Positions 60,185 through 64,000 of a stretch of DNA of 64,000 bases are shown here, piece after piece. The stretch spans positions 395,396,439 to 395,460,438 of the forward strand of contig NC_081406.1 of assembly GCF_030272615.1 (NCBI RefSeq), written 5' to 3'. Under the pieces are notes generated by a model. That model saw nothing but the letters and a program-made list of their open reading frames with translations, did no database searches and had not been told where the DNA came from. Made by a program: the position numbers and the translations under genes. Every line of letters starts with the position of its first letter. Within the stretch, counting starts at the first letter, position 1. The stretch comes from Cryptomeria japonica (taxonomy: Eukaryota; Streptophyta; Pinopsida; Cupressales; Cupressaceae).

Positions 60185-60367
60185 CGTTTATATACCTATG
60201 CTTATTAATGTATGCTATTGCCTCCTTCTAGTCTTAAGACTAAATAAGGCTTGAAGAAAGACTAAATGTAGGAGTAATCAAGTCATTAGGGAAAGGTGAG
60301 ACCTACGGTAAAATACCTATATATATGCTTGGACATCTATATATAAGAGGGTTAAATCTGAATAAGA

Positions 60368-60439
<72 letters not shown>

Positions 60440-61046
60440 GTATATATAAATATGTATATATATATATATATAAGTATAAAAATCTAAATGTATATCTATA
60501 TATATATGTATAAGTATATATATATCTAAATATCTATATATATATCTAAAACATATGCATATAGATATGCATAGATAAGAGTAGATATACATAGAAATAT
60601 ATAAATGTGAATATATTTAAAGGTATGACAAGTGAATATAAATATGTATAAAAAGACATATATACCTACTAATATACGCGAGATATGTATAAAAATAAGG
60701 ATTTAAGCACATATTCATGGATAAAAATAAATATATATATTTGTATAAAAATAAGTATCTCAATATCTATATGTAAGAATGTAAAGATCTATAAACTTCT
60801 GAGAGACTAATATAAATATATAAATATATAAATATATATATATATATATGTATATAAATAAATGTATATATATTAATATGTATATATGTGACTATATATA
60901 TATATATCTACATATGTATATAGAATATATAAAATAAATATATATCTGTCAAGAGAAAATTAAAACATGCGACGAGAATGTGAGTGCTTATCTATCCCAG
61001 TTAAATCTGAGAAGGACCCTGGGCTGCCAGAGAGTAAGATTATATC

Positions 61047-61123
<77 letters not shown>

Positions 61124-61522
61124 GTATATATATATAAATGTAGATGTGAGGTATATATATATATAAATTCCAAAATAAGTACATACAAAAATATTATAAG
61201 AGGAGCCTCTCTTCGGGCTTGAGGATGGGAGGACTAGATGGGTGAGAAGGAGAGGTATATATATATAAGTTTAATTATTTGTGAATTATGTCAAAGGATT
61301 TATCCTTACTACCTGAGTTTATGTCTGGGAATGTAGATTTATAGGAAAACTTAAGTGTATGAATGACTGAGTGTTTATACATATATACAGAGGACCAAGG
61401 AAAGGCCCACTTGTGGGAGATTCATGCGAAACAACCAGAGTCTGGGCAAGAGAAATATAAGGGGATGGAGGGAAAGACATACTGACGAACACTAGGGCTA
61501 GGAAACAAAAGAAGGGATGGCC
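60185..61522. repeat. TA microsatellite region and LINE 3' flank
   Basis: Long (TA)n-rich blocks at 60360-60560, 60830-60950 and 61050-61200, including an almost pure run at 61052-61112. A non-repetitive insert is at 60955-61050. 61200-61522 is GC-richer and probably the 3' untranslated part of the LINE. Open frames across the TA blocks (Tyr-Ile repeats) are composition artefacts. Confidence 0.75.
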
Positions 61523-61960
61523 TTAGGGTGGCTCAGAGAGGAATTTGATACCATCCGCTCCCATGTTGGCCAGCTCATCTGCTCTTTTATTGCCTTCCCT
61601 ATAAATATGATTGACTGTAAACCTGTCAAAACCTTTGCATAAGTCAATAGCCTTTGACAACATAGTATTTAGTCTCCAGTTAGGCATGCTGCCTTTCCTT
61701 AGAGCATTGACAATTATAGCCAAATCTCCTTCAATGTCTAGGTTTTTAACTCCTAGTTTCCTACACAAGTGCAGACCCTCCACCAAGGCCATCAATTCTA
61801 CCCAATTATTGGTTTTGATGCCAACCAGGGAAGAAAGGGTGGCTATTTATTTTCCATCCCAATTATGAATAGAGCATCCTATCCCTGCTTGCCCTAGATT
61901 GCCACAGGATGCCCCATCAAAGTTTAACTTCACCCATCCTTCACTTGGGGGCTGCCATCT
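61523..61960 (-). pseudogene. LINE RNase H domain
   Basis: WVKLNFDGASCGNLGQAGIG, then a stop after HNWDGK. The open part follows: ELMALVEGLHLCRKLGVKNL (catalytic Glu), IEGDLAIIVNAL (Asp) and HIYREGNKRADELANMGAD (final Asp). This plant-type RNase H at the end of ORF2 is known from a subset of plant LINEs. All four catalytic acidic positions seem present, but the stop and lost linkage make it inactive. Confidence 0.85.
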
Positions 61961-63311
61961 GCATACAACTCTTGAACGAAGACTTGCAATAGGACCATCC
62001 CCTACAAAGGGAGGAAAGGATAAGCCCTCCCAAAGTTTTTCATCTTTTCATCCCAATAAGTTATAGAGGCATTCTTCAATATTTCTGATGAAAGTCGACT
62101 GTTCATGAGCTCAATGATAGCTGACTCTATCCTATTAATAATTCTGAGAACCTCTAGTTTTTCATTCTTAAAGAGACATCTATTTCTTTCCTTCCATAGT
62201 TCCCACATTATGGAAGATGGAAGAACTATCCATAACCTTAAAAAAGACAGCCTCACCTAAGGTGAGGCCATGCTTTGAGCATTCCAAAGATGGTGTGGGG
62301 GAAGGCTACAGACCAGTCAAGTTTGTTGGTAAACTAGACCCAACATTGGTGAGAAAAGGGGCAATTGAGGAGGATATGATTGGTGTCTTCTTCGTCTTCC
62401 TTGCAAAGAGGACATCTACTGGGGCCCTCATACCCCATTCTCCTAAATTTGTCTACAGTAAGGAGCTTGTTCTGAATCGCAAGCCAGGAGAAGATACCAG
62501 CCTTAGGCAGACAGTATCTATCCCAGCAAAGTTTCAAGGGAAGCTCAGTAATAGGTCTTATAAACATTTTGGAGATGTGAGAGTACCCATCCTTGGAGTT
62601 ATATTCCCCCTTTAAGGAGCCATCCCATATGAGCTTGTCCTCATTATGACCTAAGGCTATGTTCCTTGTTTTGAGAATTGCCATAAGTTTATTTTTATCC
62701 CCTTCTTGGATATCCTCATCTTCCCTCTCGATCCACTGCCATCCAGCCCCTTCCTCTGAAGGGGAGATGCAATTGATTAACAGGGGTCCTCTATGCGATT
62801 CAAGGAGGTTACGGGTGGCACCAAAGTCATGGATCTTTTCAATTGCCTTATACCCTCCCCATGAATCAGACCAGAAAAGGGCTTTATCCCCAGACCCCAA
62901 GTCCAAAGTAAGTTTGTCAGAAATAATCCTCCTGCAATCTAGCATGAAATCCCATAGGCAGGACCCTCTGGGAGGATTTATTTCTTTGAAAATTTGGATA
63001 GGATTCCCTCCACTAAGGTATTTGTGGTGCAACAGTCATTCCCATTTGAGGTGGGGGGTTCTAAACATTCTCCAGACCAGCTTGGCACCCAAGGCTCTGC
63101 CCTGATCATGAAGGTTTTTAATGCCAACTCCTCCTTCATCTTTAGGTTTGCATATCTTGTTCCAAGATATGAGTGAAATTTTTTGGTTATCATTAGCACC
63201 TTGCCAAAAGAAGGTTCTGAGATGCTTGTTGAGCTCGGCTAGTTTGGAAGAAGATAGATGTTGATAGGAGAGCTGGCAAATGGGCATAGCTGACAAGACC
63301 AATCTAACCAA
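61961..63311 (-). pseudogene. LINE ORF2 linker and zf-RVT region
   Basis: 63311-63036 carries VRLVLSAMPICQLSY and ISLISWNKICKPKDEGGVGI, the region after the RT thumb. 63032-62334 holds LGSGDKALFWSDSWGGY and the zf-RVT motif (PKAGIFSWLAIQNKLLT, CPLCKEDEEDTNHILLNC, HQCWV). 62256-62002 holds IMWELWKERNRCLF. Breaks between the pieces are stops or frameshifts. Confidence 0.88.
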
Positions 63312-63398
63312 GGTTACCCTACCTGCAGATGAAAGCCATTATCCTTTCTAGGTGTTAATCCTAGACTTGATTTTATCCATCAGGTTGTCCCATAATTT

Positions 63399-64000
63399 TT
63401 AATGTCTCCTTCCCTTGTCAAGGGGAATGCCTAGATATTTGCAAGGAGGGGTTCCTTGACTGATCTCCAAGACATTGCAGATCTCCTTTCTTAAAGAGGG
63501 GTCTATGTTGAACATAAAAAATGCAGATTTATCCAAATACACCTCTTGACTCGAGGCTAACATATAGGAATTGAGGATGCCTTTGAAGGCACTCACTTCC
63601 CTTGCACTTCCCTGACCAAAAAGCATTGTGTCATCAACAAATTGCTGGTGGGTGAAGGGAGGGAGGCCGCTAGTAATGGGGATTCCTTGGATGCCTCCCT
63701 CTTCTTTGGCCTTAGAGATGGATCTTCCTAGGGATTCAACCATGATGATGAAGAGGAAGGGGGACATAGGATCTCCTTTCCTGAGCCCTCTCGAGCTACT
63801 GAAGAAACCTTCTGGAGAACCATTAACCATAACAAAGAATTTAGGGGTGGATATACACTCAAAAATGAGGTTGATCCAGGATTTGGAAAAGCCAAAAGCC
63901 TCCAAGCATTTACATAGGAAGTGCCAGTCAACTTTGTCATATGCTTTACTTATGTCTAATTTGACTAGCATGCTAGGGGCCCTATTGAGCAAGACCGAAT
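63399..64000 (-). pseudogene. LINE reverse transcriptase, partial
   Basis: LDISKAYDKVDWHFL, GSPEGFFSSSRGLRKGDPMS and FLFIIMVESL, then QQFVDDTMLF with the catalytic Asp pair (usual FADD is FVDD here) and PCKYLGIPL. All are standard LINE RT motifs. The fingers lie beyond the right edge. The frame is open for 197 codons, then broken between 63312 and 63398. Confidence 0.93.

Larger units (their letters stand above)
61523..64000 (-). mobile_element. LINE (L1-type) ORF2 region with RNase H, 5' end outside window
   Basis: Non-LTR retrotransposon read from the right edge: RT, thumb/linker, zf-RVT, RNase H. The endonuclease and ORF1 would lie beyond 64000. No LTR or primer site. The 3' end is not fixed; the LINE-like poly(A) end at 56146 is one candidate. 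Confidence 0.9.

Overview
The window looks like intergenic DNA of a large, repeat-rich land-plant nuclear genome. It is AT-rich, full of nested LTR retrotransposons that use the initiator-Met primer site TGGTATCAGAGC, and also holds a LINE and a decayed plant mobile domain (PMD) gene. The mixture (Sirevirus-like Copia with polypurine arrays, Tat-like and Del/Tekay-like Gypsy, pol-less LTR families, an RNase H-bearing LINE) fits a gymnosperm or conifer best, but this is inference. I see no intact host gene, rRNA gene, convincing tRNA gene, CRISPR array or organellar insert.

Layout. 1-20604: minus-strand Tat-like Gypsy, with its 3' LTR at 1-473 and 5' LTR at 19120-20604. It is split by a plus-strand Sirevirus-like Copia (7280-14949, TSD ATGTG), and a segment with a PMD pseudogene (1054-3486) also lies between its two ends. 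21389-22363: tandemly duplicated array of CCHC zinc knuckles. About 22850-32575: 5'-truncated pol-less LTR element D with a long non-pol coding region, broken by Copia derivative E (23839-29007, TSD ACAGA). 35960-36640: Gypsy RNase H fragment. 36750-40010: foldback repeat split by a complete small pol-less element F (36953-39724, TSD ATGGA). 42925-55830: minus-strand Del/Tekay-like chromovirus with 4.3 kb LTRs and one coding frame of about 4.6 kb. 56146-61522: LINE-like poly(T) end, an unassigned 212-codon frame, a Sirevirus-type LTR on the minus strand and TA microsatellites. 61523-64000: minus-strand LINE ORF2 (RT, zf-RVT, RNase H) running off the right edge.

How the parts relate. The Sirevirus-like Copia is the only element here with a recognisable (though broken) Copia pol. 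E and F share its iMet primer site. D and F share its AAAGGGGGAG tracts and 3' LTR layout but encode no pol, so they look like dependants of such an element. The most unusual items are: an LTR whose two ends have each absorbed a copy of the neighbouring PPT or PBS; an array of five 6-nt-loop hairpins in the chromovirus LTRs, with a paired two-arm substitution between LTR copies; the D/F pol-less family with a shared C-terminal helical domain; and a PMD frame that keeps phase from its ATG across an intron while carrying about 21 stops, none of them TAA.
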